Notes under the pieces: model-generated | Database searches by the model: none | What the model was told of the DNA's origin: nothing | Seen by the model: only the letters and a program-made list of their open reading frames with translations | Program-made: the position numbers and the translations under genes | Shown here: positions 42,891-52,290 of the stretch, one piece after another | Position numbering within the stretch: the stretch's first letter is position 1 | Layout of the letters: each line of letters opens with the position of its first letter | Origin: Planctomycetota bacterium | GTDB taxonomy: Bacteria > Planctomycetota > Planctomycetia > Gemmatales > Gemmataceae | NCBI GenBank assembly: GCA_016195405.1 | Contig: JACPZP010000108.1 | Coordinates: 1-54,347 of the forward strand | Length of the DNA: 54,347 bases | Reading direction: 5' to 3'

Positions 42891-45671
42891 ATGAAGCTCA
42901 TTAGCTGGCCGGGTAAGATAGGCAGGTTTGTGACCGCCCTGTTGGTCCTGGTCCTGACAAACGGACCTGCGTCGGCTCAGCAAGTGCATCGCAATGGCTT
43001 CGATGGAATGCAGCCAGCGTGGGTCAAGGGCGGCTTCGACGCTCCATTCCAAGAAAGTGCCCATGCCACTACTGACGTAGGTCCGCACGACGGCCAGCGT
43101 TGCGAATACATCCAGCTTGACGCCAAAGACGGAAACTACATCCATTACCAATATGCCGTCGGGAAGGCGCCGATCGCCGAGGAGCTGAGCGGAAGTCTTT
43201 GGATCAAGAGCAATCGCCCCGGCATTCAGTTTATGGCCCGGATCGTCTTGCCGAACGAGCGCGACCCCAACAACCTCGAAAACCGCCTGACCACCTTCAT
43301 CCGCGCCGGCGCCTACGACAAGCCGGGACGCTGGCAAAGATTGGACCTCGGCCGGCCCGTACAGCTCGCCAAGCAGCAGCAACAACTGATGCAGGCTCAA
43401 CTCAAGCGGCCTGTGAATTTCCAGGACGCGTATGTCGACGCATTGGTCCTCAATGTCTATTCCGGGCCGGGCCCGACGGAAGTTTGGATCGACGATTTGG
43501 AAATCGGCCCGACGCTATTCGAGTCACCGTTCCAACCCGCGCTGCGGACGCCCGGGAAGGAGGTGACGGTCCCGACGAGCATTCCGCGAACCAATGCCCG
43601 CAACGCGGCGGTGGAGTTCAGCGGCAGCCGGCTCGTGGTCGGCGGCAAGCGCTACTTTTTCCGGGCCATCCGCGTTACCGACACGCCGCTGCGCGTGCTG
43701 CGCGACGCCGGCTTCAATGCAGTGTTTGTCGACTCCACGAGCAGCAAGTCTCTCATCAATGAAGCCGCCGAGCTGGGTTTATGGGTAGTGCCGCAGCTCA
43801 GGGTACTGTCCGACGACGGCAAACTCACTTCGGCCGAGAGCTTGTCCTCGGAAGCAAGCCGCTATTTGACGAACAACGCCGTGCTGTTTTGGCACCTTGG
43901 CAGCACGCTCGCATTTGAGCAAGCGGCGCCGCTCTCGCGGGCCGCACAGCTCATGCGCCAGGCCGACCCGGGAAGGCCCTTGGGCGCCGACGTTTGGGAC
44001 GGCCTTCTGCCTTATTCGCGCAACTTGAACCTCGTTGGCGTGCATCGCTGGCCGCTGATGACCTCGATGGAGATTCCCAAGTACCGTGATTGGCTCGAGC
44101 AACGCCGCAACCTCGCCAATCCTGGTAGCTTCGTCTGGACCTGGATTCAAACGCACATGCCGGAATGGTACACGCAAATCCTCTACGAGCAAAACTCGCT
44201 CGGCACGTTCAAGGAACCCGTCGGACCGCAAGCCGAGCAGATTCGCCTCTTAGCGTACACGGCTCTGGCGGCGGGAAGCCGTGGCCTGGCGTTCTGGTCG
44301 GACCGTTTTCTTGCCGACAGCCATCAAGGACGCGATCGCCTCTTGTGCTGCGCTTTGCTCAATCAGGAAATCGACATGCTTGAGCCGCTCTTGCTGGCCG
44401 CCGATGCGCCGCCCCAGTGGATCGATACGTCGGTTCCTGACGTAAAAGCGGCCGTATTTCACACGTCGAAAGGCATTCTGGTGCTGCCGATGTGGATTGG
44501 CAGGGGTGCGCAATTCGTGCCCGGACAGGCGGCGGCTTCCAAGCTGAACATGACGGTGCCGCAAGTTCCGCAGAGCATGCAGGCCTGGGAGGTGACTCCA
44601 GCCGACGTTCGCGGGTTGCGCGGCGAGCGCGTGGTTGGCGGCACCAAGATTACGCTGCCGGAATTCGGCCTGACCGCGGCCGTCGTGTTCACGTCCGACA
44701 CCAACGTCATTGTGCGCTTTCAGGAGCAAGCCCGAAGCCGTCGCCAACAAGCGGCCCAGTGGGCCTACGACATGGCAGCGTACGAGCGCGACAAAGTTGC
44801 CCGAGTCCAAGAGCAGTTGGAAAAAATGGGACACACTTTGCCCGACGCAACGCAGCTCATGAACGATGCCGACAATCGCATCAAAACCACGAAGTCACTT
44901 TGGGATATTCGCAACTTTCCCGAGGCGTATCGTGAAGGACAGCGCGCTCTGAGGCCATTGCGCATCTTGATGCGTGCCCAGTGGGAGGAAGCCGTCAAGA
45001 ACCTCGACTCCCCCGTCTCCAGTCCCTATGCAGTCACTTTTTTCACTTTGCCGCGACATTGGATGTTCATGGACCAAATCAGCAAGATGACGCCGACGGC
45101 GAATGTGCTGCCCGGCGGTGACTTCGAGACGGTGCCGGATCGCAAGCAGGAAACCTGGAAGGTGGAAGATCCGACTCTGGACGAAGTGGAACTGATACCG
45201 CAACGGGTTGCCCAGATTCAGCAACCCATCGACCTGAAGAGCAAAGTGCCGACCAAGGTGGAACTGCCGCACCAGGGCAAGCAATGCGCCATGCTCCAGA
45301 TCAAGCCGAAGAACAAAGCCGCCGTACCCGCGGCGCTGGAGCGAACTTTGCTTGCGATCACGAGCCCGACCGTCAACTTGCAGCCTGGTACGCTGGTGCA
45401 AGTCAGCGCATGGGTGCGGATTCCGCAGCAAATCACTGCCTCGCCCGACGGCGCCCTCTTCTACGACAGCGCCGGCGGCGAGCCGCTGGCCATTCGCCTG
45501 ACCGAACCGACGCCCTGGAAAAAGCTCGTTCTTTATCGCCGAATTCCCGCCTCAGGAACCATGTCTGTGACCCTGGCGATGACCGGCATCGGGTCGGTGT
45601 ATTTTGACGATGTGCGCATTGAGCCGTTGGTGCCGGGAGTGCGCCAGGCACAGGCGGCCGAGAAGAAATGA
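42891..45671 (+). CDS. large exported glycoside-hydrolase-like protein
   Basis: 926 residues from ATG 42891 (GGAAGAGGAA upstream). Signal peptide to PASAQ. Residues about 20-210 are a beta-sandwich carbohydrate-binding-like domain (RCEYIQLDAKDGNYIHYQYAV, WIDDLEIGP). A TIM-barrel-like part follows (YFFRAIRVTDTPLRVLRDAGF, LGLWVVPQLR, VLFWHLGSTLAFE, DVWDGLLPYSRNLNLVGVHRW, SFVWTWIQTH, YTALAAGSRGLAFWSD), reminiscent of GH5/GH42 enzymes, but catalytic glutamates are not clearly placed. Then a helical region and a second beta-sandwich (LVQVSAWVRIPQQI, VYFDDVRIEPL). Probably acts on, or binds, polysaccharide outside the cytoplasm. Confidence 0.7.
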   Translation: MKLISWPGKIGRFVTALLVLVLTNGPASAQQVHRNGFDGMQPAWVKGGFDAPFQESAHATTDVGPHDGQRCEYIQLDAKDGNYIHYQYAVGKAPIAEELSGSLWIKSNRPGIQFMARIVLPNERDPNNLENRLTTFIRAGAYDKPGRWQRLDLGRPVQLAKQQQQLMQAQLKRPVNFQDAYVDALVLNVYSGPGPTEVWIDDLEIGPTLFESPFQPALRTPGKEVTVPTSIPRTNARNAAVEFSGSRLVVGGKRYFFRAIRVTDTPLRVLRDAGFNAVFVDSTSSKSLINEAAELGLWVVPQLRVLSDDGKLTSAESLSSEASRYLTNNAVLFWHLGSTLAFEQAAPLSRAAQLMRQADPGRPLGADVWDGLLPYSRNLNLVGVHRWPLMTSMEIPKYRDWLEQRRNLANPGSFVWTWIQTHMPEWYTQILYEQNSLGTFKEPVGPQAEQIRLLAYTALAAGSRGLAFWSDRFLADSHQGRDRLLCCALLNQEIDMLEPLLLAADAPPQWIDTSVPDVKAAVFHTSKGILVLPMWIGRGAQFVPGQAAASKLNMTVPQVPQSMQAWEVTPADVRGLRGERVVGGTKITLPEFGLTAAVVFTSDTNVIVRFQEQARSRRQQAAQWAYDMAAYERDKVARVQEQLEKMGHTLPDATQLMNDADNRIKTTKSLWDIRNFPEAYREGQRALRPLRILMRAQWEEAVKNLDSPVSSPYAVTFFTLPRHWMFMDQISKMTPTANVLPGGDFETVPDRKQETWKVEDPTLDEVELIPQRVAQIQQPIDLKSKVPTKVELPHQGKQCAMLQIKPKNKAAVPAALERTLLAITSPTVNLQPGTLVQVSAWVRIPQQITASPDGALFYDSAGGEPLAIRLTEPTPWKKLVLYRRIPASGTMSVTLAMTGIGSVYFDDVRIEPLVPGVRQAQAAEKK

Positions 45672-45688
45672 TCAGAGCGATCGGTGTC

Positions 45689-45802
45689 TCATCTCCCGCC
45701 AAGGAGATCGTCCCAAGAAGTAGCCTCGGCAAGCCGATCGATGAGCTTTTCAAGCGTATTCAAGTCTTCGATGTTCTGAATCGCTTCCACATCGGCAATT
45801 CC
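45689..45802 (-). pseudogene. C-terminal fragment resembling an Rpn/DUF4351-type nuclease
   Basis: A start-less frame of 37 codons reads ADVEAIQNIEDLNTLEKLID then RLAEATSWDDLLGGR and a TGA. This matches the closing helix pair found in many Rpn-family (PD-(D/E)XK) putative transposase proteins. The rest of the gene is absent; an in-frame TAA lies directly upstream. Confidence 0.45.
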
Positions 45803-45867
45803 TTACGCAGGACCACTGAACTATATATTGAACTTGAACCAGCCCCGACCCCCAATGAGCACCACGA

Positions 45868-47493
45868 ATGTCCGCCAAGAAACTGCTCGCCGATCCTTCC
45901 GCATCTCCTCTTGCGAAGCTCGCTGAAGAAATTCACAGACAAGAATCCCGGATTCACGGAGGCGGAGGCGAATCGGCGATCTTGCGCCAACACGAAAAAA
46001 ATCGGCTCACGGCTCGCGAACGCATCGAAAAGCTCATCGACGCAAACTCGCGGTTCTTCGAGCTAGGGCTATGGGCCGCCTACCACATGTACGAGGAGTG
46101 GGGCGGGGCGCCGTCGGCGGGCGTTGTTACCGGCATCGGCATGGTGGCCCAGCGGCAGGCCATGATCATCGCCAATGACGCCACGGTGAAGGCCGGCGCG
46201 TTTTTCCCGATGACGGCCAAGAAAGTGCTGCGCGCCCAGCGCATCGCCATGGAGAACCGCCTGCCCCTAGTCTATCTAGTTGATAGCGCGGGCGTTTTCC
46301 TTCCATTGCAAGACGAGGTCTTCCCCGACGAAGACGACTTTGGCCGCATCTTCCGCAACAATGCGGTCATCTCCGCAGCAGGCATTCCGCAGTTCGCCGC
46401 CATCTTAGGCAACTGCGTCGCGGGCGGCGGCTACCTCCCCGTTCTATGTGACAAGCTTCTCATGACCGAAGGCAGTGGCCTTTACCTTGCGGGTCCGGCA
46501 CTGGTGAAAGCGGCAATCGGACAGACCGTCAGCCATGAGGACCTTGGTGGGGCGGCGATGCACGCGGCCATCAGCGGCACCATCGACTTCCGCGAAAAAG
46601 ACGATACCGCCTGCCTCGAACGACTAAGGCGTCTAGTGGACAATCTGCATCCTGATCCCGTCCAGGTCCACTTCGACACCCCTAGCGGGAGGAATCCTTC
46701 CGATCTGCTAAAGCTTGTCCCCGCCGAGAGCCGCCAGGAATACGACATCCGTGATCTGCTTCCGTGCATACTCGACGCGGGTCCCTTCGACGAATACAAG
46801 TCGGAATTCGGACAAACGCTCGTTTGTGGCTATGGACGGCTCGGCGGAGTCCCAGTCGGCATCGTCGCCAACCAGCGCCAACGCGTCAAGCTACCCGGCG
46901 GCTTGCTCCAATACGGCGGCGTCATCTACGTCGATGCCGCCGACAAAGCCGCCCGCTTTATCATGGATTGCAATCAGACACGCGTGCCCTTGATCTTCTT
47001 GCAAGACGTCAACGGCTTCATGGTGGGCCGCGAATCGGAACAGGCCGGCATCATCCGCGCCGGCGCGAAGCTCGTCAACGTCATCGCCAACAGCGTAGTG
47101 CCGAAAATCACGGTGATTTTGGGCGGCTCCTACGGCGCCGGCAATTACGCGCTCTGTGGCAAGGCGTTTGATCCACGCTTCATCTTCGCCTGGCCGACGG
47201 CGAAATACGCCGTCATGGGCGGCGAGCAAGCCGCCAGCACGCTCCTCGAAATCACTGTCAGTGCCCTCAAACGCCAAGGGCACGCACCGGACGCTAAGGA
47301 ATTGGCCGAGCTGCGCCAGAAAGTTGAGGCAAGTTACCAAGAGCAGACCGACATCCGCTACGCGGCCGCAAGACTCTGGGTGGACCGAATAACGGAACCG
47401 GATGAGACGCGACAGGACCTGCTGATCGCATTGGCCGCGGCAACGAGGCATGACGATGGACGAGCGTTCCGAACGGGTGTACTACAAGTATGA
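45868..47493 (+). CDS. acyl-CoA carboxylase, carboxyltransferase (beta) subunit
   Basis: 541 residues. Moves the carboxyl group from biotin to an acyl-CoA; the length and motifs fit the methylcrotonyl/propionyl-CoA carboxylase beta group. Seen: RLTARERIEKLIDANSRFFE, VVTGIGMVAQRQAMIIANDATVKAGAFFPMTAKK, PLVYLVDSAGVFLPLQDEVFPDE (active-site oxyanion region), GNCVAGGGYLPVLCD, and VPKITVILGGSYGAGNYALCGKAFDPRFIFAWPTAKYAVMGGEQAA. No biotin-carrier/carboxylase alpha gene is adjacent. May serve leucine, odd-chain or terpenoid acyl-CoA breakdown; the substrate cannot be fixed. Confidence 0.93.
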   Translation: MSAKKLLADPSASPLAKLAEEIHRQESRIHGGGGESAILRQHEKNRLTARERIEKLIDANSRFFELGLWAAYHMYEEWGGAPSAGVVTGIGMVAQRQAMIIANDATVKAGAFFPMTAKKVLRAQRIAMENRLPLVYLVDSAGVFLPLQDEVFPDEDDFGRIFRNNAVISAAGIPQFAAILGNCVAGGGYLPVLCDKLLMTEGSGLYLAGPALVKAAIGQTVSHEDLGGAAMHAAISGTIDFREKDDTACLERLRRLVDNLHPDPVQVHFDTPSGRNPSDLLKLVPAESRQEYDIRDLLPCILDAGPFDEYKSEFGQTLVCGYGRLGGVPVGIVANQRQRVKLPGGLLQYGGVIYVDAADKAARFIMDCNQTRVPLIFLQDVNGFMVGRESEQAGIIRAGAKLVNVIANSVVPKITVILGGSYGAGNYALCGKAFDPRFIFAWPTAKYAVMGGEQAASTLLEITVSALKRQGHAPDAKELAELRQKVEASYQEQTDIRYAAARLWVDRITEPDETRQDLLIALAAATRHDDGRAFRTGVLQV

Positions 47494-47598
47494 CCTTTGG
47501 AGCCCGCACTTGGATCGCACTGATTACGCGCTTGCCTTCGACCGCGATGCAAACGATACTAAAAGCCGGTGAAAAATCACGTTCATCCCGGAGCCCGC

Positions 47599-50500
47599 AT
47601 GCCGCGCCGCATTTTCTCCCTCTTCGTCATCGTACTTGCATCCACACCGACTTTTGCCCAAACCAAGCTCCCGCCCACGCCTCCCGATGGCATTCTCCCG
47701 GTCGGCGCTGACGGCAAGCCGCTCAATCTCGACTTCGAGACCGGCACGCTCAAGGACTGGACCGCGGAGGGCGAGGCCTTCGAGGGCCAGCCGATCAAAG
47801 GCGATACCGTCTACCCGCGCCACAACGGCAGCAGAAGCCAGCATCAAGGCAACTACTGGATCGGCACCTACGAACGTAAGGGAGACAAGCCACAGGGAAC
47901 GCTGACGAGCATGCCGTTCAAGGTGACGCATCCGTGGGCATCCTTCCTCGTAGCGGGTGGACCGCACGAGGTCACTTGCGTCGAGCTGATTCGCAAGGAC
48001 ACCGGCAAGGTCGTCCATCGCGCTACCGGGTTCGCGGAAGAAAATCTGCGCAGAGAAGTAGTCGATCTGCAGCCGCACCAGGGCAAGGAGATTTTCATTC
48101 GCCTGGTCGACAAACATTCCGGTGACTGGGGACATATCAACTTTGACGACTTCCGCTTCCATTCCACCAAGCCGAACTATCCGAAGCGGCCAAGTGCCCA
48201 GGCCCAGATTCCGCTCGATCAGTACAAGTTCGCCGGAATTCCGCCTGCGAAAGCCGCGGCGGTGATGACGGTCCCGGAAGGCTTCGAGGTCAAGCTCTTC
48301 GCTGGTGAGCCGGACATCGTGCAGCCGATCGCCATGTGCCTGGACGACCGTGGCCGCGTTTGGGTAGTGGAGAGCTTCTGTTATCCGCAGCGCCGCAAAC
48401 CGAAGGGGCCCGATTCACCGTTCGTGGCCGACGGCATTCAGGGCGACCGCATCCTCATCTTCGAGGACGAGAAAGGCGACGGCCATTTCACTAAGCGCAC
48501 CGTGTTCATGGAAGGGCTGAATCTCGTCAGCGGGATTGAAGTCGGTTTCGGCGGCGTCTGGATCGGAGCGGCGCCTTATCTCCTCTATGTGCCGATGAAG
48601 GACGACAAGCACGCCGGCGAACCGAAGATTCTGCTCGACGGCTGGGGTTACCAGGACACCCACGAAACGCTCAACGCCTTCATCTGGGGCCCGGACGGCT
48701 GGCTCTACGGCTGCCACGGTGTCTTCACGCATTCCAAGGTGGGCAAGCCTGGGACACCGGACGACAATCGAACCCGGATCAACGCCGGCATTTGGCGTTA
48801 CCATCCCACCCGCCATGTCTTCGAAGTCTTCGCGGAGGGGACGAGCAATCCCTGGGGCCTCGACTTCAACGAATATGGCCAAGCGTTTTGCGAGGCGTGC
48901 GTGATTCCTCACTGCTTTCATCTCATCCAAGGCGCTCGCTATCATCGGCAGGCGGGCAACCATTTCAATCCGTACACCTTCGCTGATATTCAGACCATCG
49001 CGGATCACTTGCACTGGCAAGGTCCGAATCAATGGGCGGCGGCGAATCGCTCCGATGCTTTCGGCGGCGGCCACGCCCACTGCGGCCTGATGTGTTACCT
49101 GGGCGGCGCCTGGCCGGCGGAATATCGCGGACAGCTCTTCATGGGCAACATCCACGGCCGCCGCTTGAACCTGGACACGCTGAAGCCCAAGGGTTCGGGC
49201 TACGTCGCCTCGCACGGCAATGACTTCCTGCTCGCCAACGACGCCTGGGCGCGCTTCATCAACATGCGCTACGGCCCCGACGGCAACGTCTATCTCATCG
49301 ACTGGTACGACAAGCAAGCCTGCCACTCGACCGATATCAAGATCTGGGACCGCGACAACGGGCGGATTTACAAGATCTGCTACCGCGGGACGAAACCGGT
49401 GCAGGTGGATTTGTCGAAGAAGAGTGACAAGGAACTCGTCGAATTGCAGTTGCATGAGAACGACTGGTATGTGCGGCATGCTAGACGTCTGCTTCAAGAG
49501 CGCGGGAAGCTAGCCAGCGGCGATCTGGTGAAGATTCTTAGCACGCACGCCGATCCAACTCGCAGACTGCGTGCCCTTTGGACGCTATTCGCATGCAGAG
49601 GAGATGTGTCCAACGAACCCATCTTGGCAGCTCTCGATGATGCCAGCGAGCATGTGCGTGCTTGGACGATTCGACTTATGTGGCAGGACGGCTTGATTCC
49701 GGAGCGATTCAACAAAAAAGTTCTGCAAATGGCGCGAGAGGGCGATTCGCCTGTCGTACGCTTGGCAATCGCTTCCGCCCTGCAACGAATTCCAACGAAC
49801 GACCGCTGGGAATATTTGGCCGCCCTGGTAAGCCACAGCGAAGACGCCAACGATCTGAACCTGCCGCTCATGTACTGGTACGCCATGGAACCCTTAGGCG
49901 GCGAGGATCCGGCGCGAGCGCTGGATTTGGCTGCGAAATCGAAGATGCCCATGCACCTGCAATTCATGGTGCGGCGCTTGGCGGCCGTCCAGACGATGCG
50001 CATTTATGTCGATCCAGAAAAGATGGTTGCTCGCAATTTAACTGCCGGCGATATCGTGGCGGCCCTACAAGCACAGAACGTGCATGTGCCCTCTGCGCAG
50101 AAAAACAGGCCGCCCGCGCCTGCCAGGCAGCCCATTGCGTACACCGTGACGCCGATGGGACGGCTCACCCAGCCGGAGCAGATCGGGGACATCATCGTCA
50201 AGACGAGTGATGCGGGTCTCGTCGTGTATCTGCGCGATATCGCCCGCGTTGAAATGGGCGAAAGCCCATTGGGACTTTTGGTTGAAGGGGTCGAGAAAGC
50301 AGGGAACGCACCCGCGCAACTGGCGTTCCTCGAAGGCATCCGCGCCGCCCTCAAGGGTCAACGGCAAGTGCCGATGCCGAAGGCGTGGCCCGGAGCGTTT
50401 GCGAAGCTTTCGAAGAGCAACGAATCCCGAGTGCGCGAGCAGGCCTTATCCCTCGCCGTCGTCTTTGGCGATCCAAGCGCTTTCGCCGAGATGCGGCGAC

Positions 50501-51954
50501 AACTGGTCACCAGCGAGCTACACGTCGCCCAGCGCAAGGACGCCCTCGATTCGCTATTGGGCGCCAAGGACAAAGAGCTGGTTCCGCTCCTGCACAAGCT
50601 TATCGCGGATCCCGATTTGCGCTCCCCGGCCCTGCGCGGCCTGGCGATTTATGACGACCCGCGCACGCCGGAAGTCATCTTGCAGGGCTTCGCAAACTTC
50701 ACGACGCAAGAAAAACGCGACGCCCTGAACACCCTGGGAGCGCGGCTTCCGTATGCGAAAGCGATGCTCGACGCCGTCGCCGCCAAGAAAATCCCTGCCG
50801 GCGACGTGTCGGCCGACATTGTCCGCCAAATGCGCAATCTGAAGGATAAGGAGTTGGAGGCGCGCATCGCCGAGGTCTGGGGCATCGTCCGCGATACGCC
50901 GGCCGACCGCGCCAAGGAGATCGCACGTCACCGCAAGCTCCTACTAACTCCAGCGCCGCCGCCCGATCTCGCCCTGGGCCGGGCGCTCTACCAGAAGACC
51001 TGCGCCAACTGCCACACACTTTTCGGCCTTGGCGCTAAGGTCGGCCCGGACATCACCGGCGCCAATCGCCAAAGCATCGACTATTTGCTCGAAAACATCT
51101 TCGACCCGAGCGCCGTCATTCCAAAGGAATACGCCGCCACGGTGATCGAGCTGAACGATGGCCGGGTCCTTACGGGAATTGTCAAGGACGAGTCCAAGGT
51201 CAAGCTCACCATGGTCACCGCCAACGAAGCGTTGACGATTCCGGTCGCCGAGATCGCGCTCAAGAAGCCGAGCGACAAGTCGATGATGCCCGACGACCAA
51301 ATGGTTCCGTTCAAGGACCACGAGTTCCGTGCCTTGATCGCGTACTTGCAAAGCCCGAATCAGACGCCGATATTGGCGACCGAAGAAAACGCCAAGGACC
51401 TCTTTAACGGCAAGGACCTGACTGGATGGGACGGCGACATGTCGCTTTGGCGCGTGGAGAACAGCGAGATCGTCGGCTTAACCAAGGGTCTCAAGAAGAA
51501 TGAATTCCTCCGCAGCCAAATGATCGCCGACGACTTCCGGCTTACCCTCAAAGTGAAGCTGGTTCCCAACGCCGAGAACAGCGGCGTGCAATTCCGCAGT
51601 CAAGCGCTCCCAGACGGCGACATCAAAGGCCCGCAAGCCGACATCGGTCTCGGCTGGTGGGGCAAGCTCTACGAAGAACATGGCCGCGGCATCCTGTTCC
51701 CCCTCGCCCCTAAGGAGGGGAAAGGAAAGGGTGTGGGGTTCGACGGCTACGTCAACAAGGATAAATGGAATGACTACGAGATCGTCGCCGTCGGCTCGAA
51801 GATAAAGACGTATGTCAACGGCAAGGTGTGCGTCGATCTCGACGATCCGCAGATTTCACGCCGCGGCCTCTTCGCGTTCCAACTGCACTCGGGCGGGCCG
51901 ATGGAAGTGCGGTTTAAGGACATTCAGTTGGAGGTTACGCCGAAGGGGCGATGA
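47599..51954 (+). CDS. giant PVC-type CxxCH dehydrogenase with DUF1080 domain and an RND-like insert
   Basis: 1451 residues from ATG 47599 (GGAG 6 nt upstream; an in-frame GTG at 47569 is less likely). Signal peptide to TFAQ. Order: lectin-like N-terminal domain (LNLDFETGTLKDWTAEGEAFE, HINFDDFRF); PVC dehydrogenase beta-propeller (PEGFEVKLFAGEPDIVQPIAMCLDDRGRVWVVE, WGLDFNEYGQAF, GHAHCGLM); HEAT-like helices; heme site CANCH (1135-1139) with LGPDITGANR-type text; and a DUF1080 jelly roll (FNGKDLTGWDGD, NSGVQFRSQAL, GPQADIGLGWWGKLYEEHGRG). About residues 800-887 are foreign to the family (separate entry). Likely a periplasmic sugar oxidase/hydrolase. Confidence 0.92.
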   Translation: MPRRIFSLFVIVLASTPTFAQTKLPPTPPDGILPVGADGKPLNLDFETGTLKDWTAEGEAFEGQPIKGDTVYPRHNGSRSQHQGNYWIGTYERKGDKPQGTLTSMPFKVTHPWASFLVAGGPHEVTCVELIRKDTGKVVHRATGFAEENLRREVVDLQPHQGKEIFIRLVDKHSGDWGHINFDDFRFHSTKPNYPKRPSAQAQIPLDQYKFAGIPPAKAAAVMTVPEGFEVKLFAGEPDIVQPIAMCLDDRGRVWVVESFCYPQRRKPKGPDSPFVADGIQGDRILIFEDEKGDGHFTKRTVFMEGLNLVSGIEVGFGGVWIGAAPYLLYVPMKDDKHAGEPKILLDGWGYQDTHETLNAFIWGPDGWLYGCHGVFTHSKVGKPGTPDDNRTRINAGIWRYHPTRHVFEVFAEGTSNPWGLDFNEYGQAFCEACVIPHCFHLIQGARYHRQAGNHFNPYTFADIQTIADHLHWQGPNQWAAANRSDAFGGGHAHCGLMCYLGGAWPAEYRGQLFMGNIHGRRLNLDTLKPKGSGYVASHGNDFLLANDAWARFINMRYGPDGNVYLIDWYDKQACHSTDIKIWDRDNGRIYKICYRGTKPVQVDLSKKSDKELVELQLHENDWYVRHARRLLQERGKLASGDLVKILSTHADPTRRLRALWTLFACRGDVSNEPILAALDDASEHVRAWTIRLMWQDGLIPERFNKKVLQMAREGDSPVVRLAIASALQRIPTNDRWEYLAALVSHSEDANDLNLPLMYWYAMEPLGGEDPARALDLAAKSKMPMHLQFMVRRLAAVQTMRIYVDPEKMVARNLTAGDIVAALQAQNVHVPSAQKNRPPAPARQPIAYTVTPMGRLTQPEQIGDIIVKTSDAGLVVYLRDIARVEMGESPLGLLVEGVEKAGNAPAQLAFLEGIRAALKGQRQVPMPKAWPGAFAKLSKSNESRVREQALSLAVVFGDPSAFAEMRRQLVTSELHVAQRKDALDSLLGAKDKELVPLLHKLIADPDLRSPALRGLAIYDDPRTPEVILQGFANFTTQEKRDALNTLGARLPYAKAMLDAVAAKKIPAGDVSADIVRQMRNLKDKELEARIAEVWGIVRDTPADRAKEIARHRKLLLTPAPPPDLALGRALYQKTCANCHTLFGLGAKVGPDITGANRQSIDYLLENIFDPSAVIPKEYAATVIELNDGRVLTGIVKDESKVKLTMVTANEALTIPVAEIALKKPSDKSMMPDDQMVPFKDHEFRALIAYLQSPNQTPILATEENAKDLFNGKDLTGWDGDMSLWRVENSEIVGLTKGLKKNEFLRSQMIADDFRLTLKVKLVPNAENSGVQFRSQALPDGDIKGPQADIGLGWWGKLYEEHGRGILFPLAPKEGKGKGVGFDGYVNKDKWNDYEIVAVGSKIKTYVNGKVCVDLDDPQISRRGLFAFQLHSGGPMEVRFKDIQLEVTPKGR
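49996..50259 (+). other. segment resembling an RND efflux pump (AcrB-type) inside the CxxCH protein
   Basis: Reads MRIYVDPEKMVARNLTAGDI, VAALQAQNVHV, then YTVTPMGRLTQPEQIGDIIV and VVYLRDIARVEMG. AcrB-family pumps carry the same ordered blocks (WLDPxKLAxxxLTxxDVVxAL, QNVQVAAG, TIxxxGRLxxPEEF, VVRLKDVARVELG). On either side the HEAT text of the host (MHLQFMVRRLAAVQT / ESPLGLLVEGVEKAGNAPAQ) joins naturally. The frame is kept. No pump gene lies nearby. Confidence 0.7.
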
Positions 51955-51983
51955 TTCAGCACGCAGCGCACGCAGCCACTTTC

Positions 51984-52074
51984 CGCAAAACGTGCACGTC
52001 GAGGCGCGATTCACAACCCGTTGATTCGACGGGAGTTATAAAATCGAATCCGCTCGACTTGCACGTTTTCGTGC
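51984..52074. repeat. imperfect inverted repeat in a 336-bp gene-free stretch
   Basis: Arms 51984-52012 (CGCAAAACGTGCACGTCGAG...) and 52046-52074 (...GCTCGACTTGCACGTTTTCG) are inverted copies with a few mismatches, separated by 33 bp. It has REP/MITE-like form. The rest of 51955-52290 holds no gene; a pyrimidine-rich low-complexity tract lies near 52190-52245, before the RBS of the ATPase gene. Confidence 0.6.
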
Positions 52075-52290
52075 ATGCCACCCCCGGGAAAATCCTTAGC
52101 CCGGTTGGCGGCTCTCCAACAACCAACCTGGAATCGGCGCGCGCTTTCGGTTCTAATGAAGAAAGGAGGTTTCCGCCGGTCCGTGGCATCTCGTCGATTC
52201 CGTTCTCGCTTCCTGCCTCCGTTTCTTAGTCTCTGAGTCTCAGTGTTAATCACATCTCCGTCCCTCAACTCTTCCAAACGAGGTCGCATC

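Noticed and set aside
45668..46066. 132-codon plus-strand frame before the carboxylase gene
   Set aside because: Overlaps the carboxylase start out of frame; no RBS; shows no domain.
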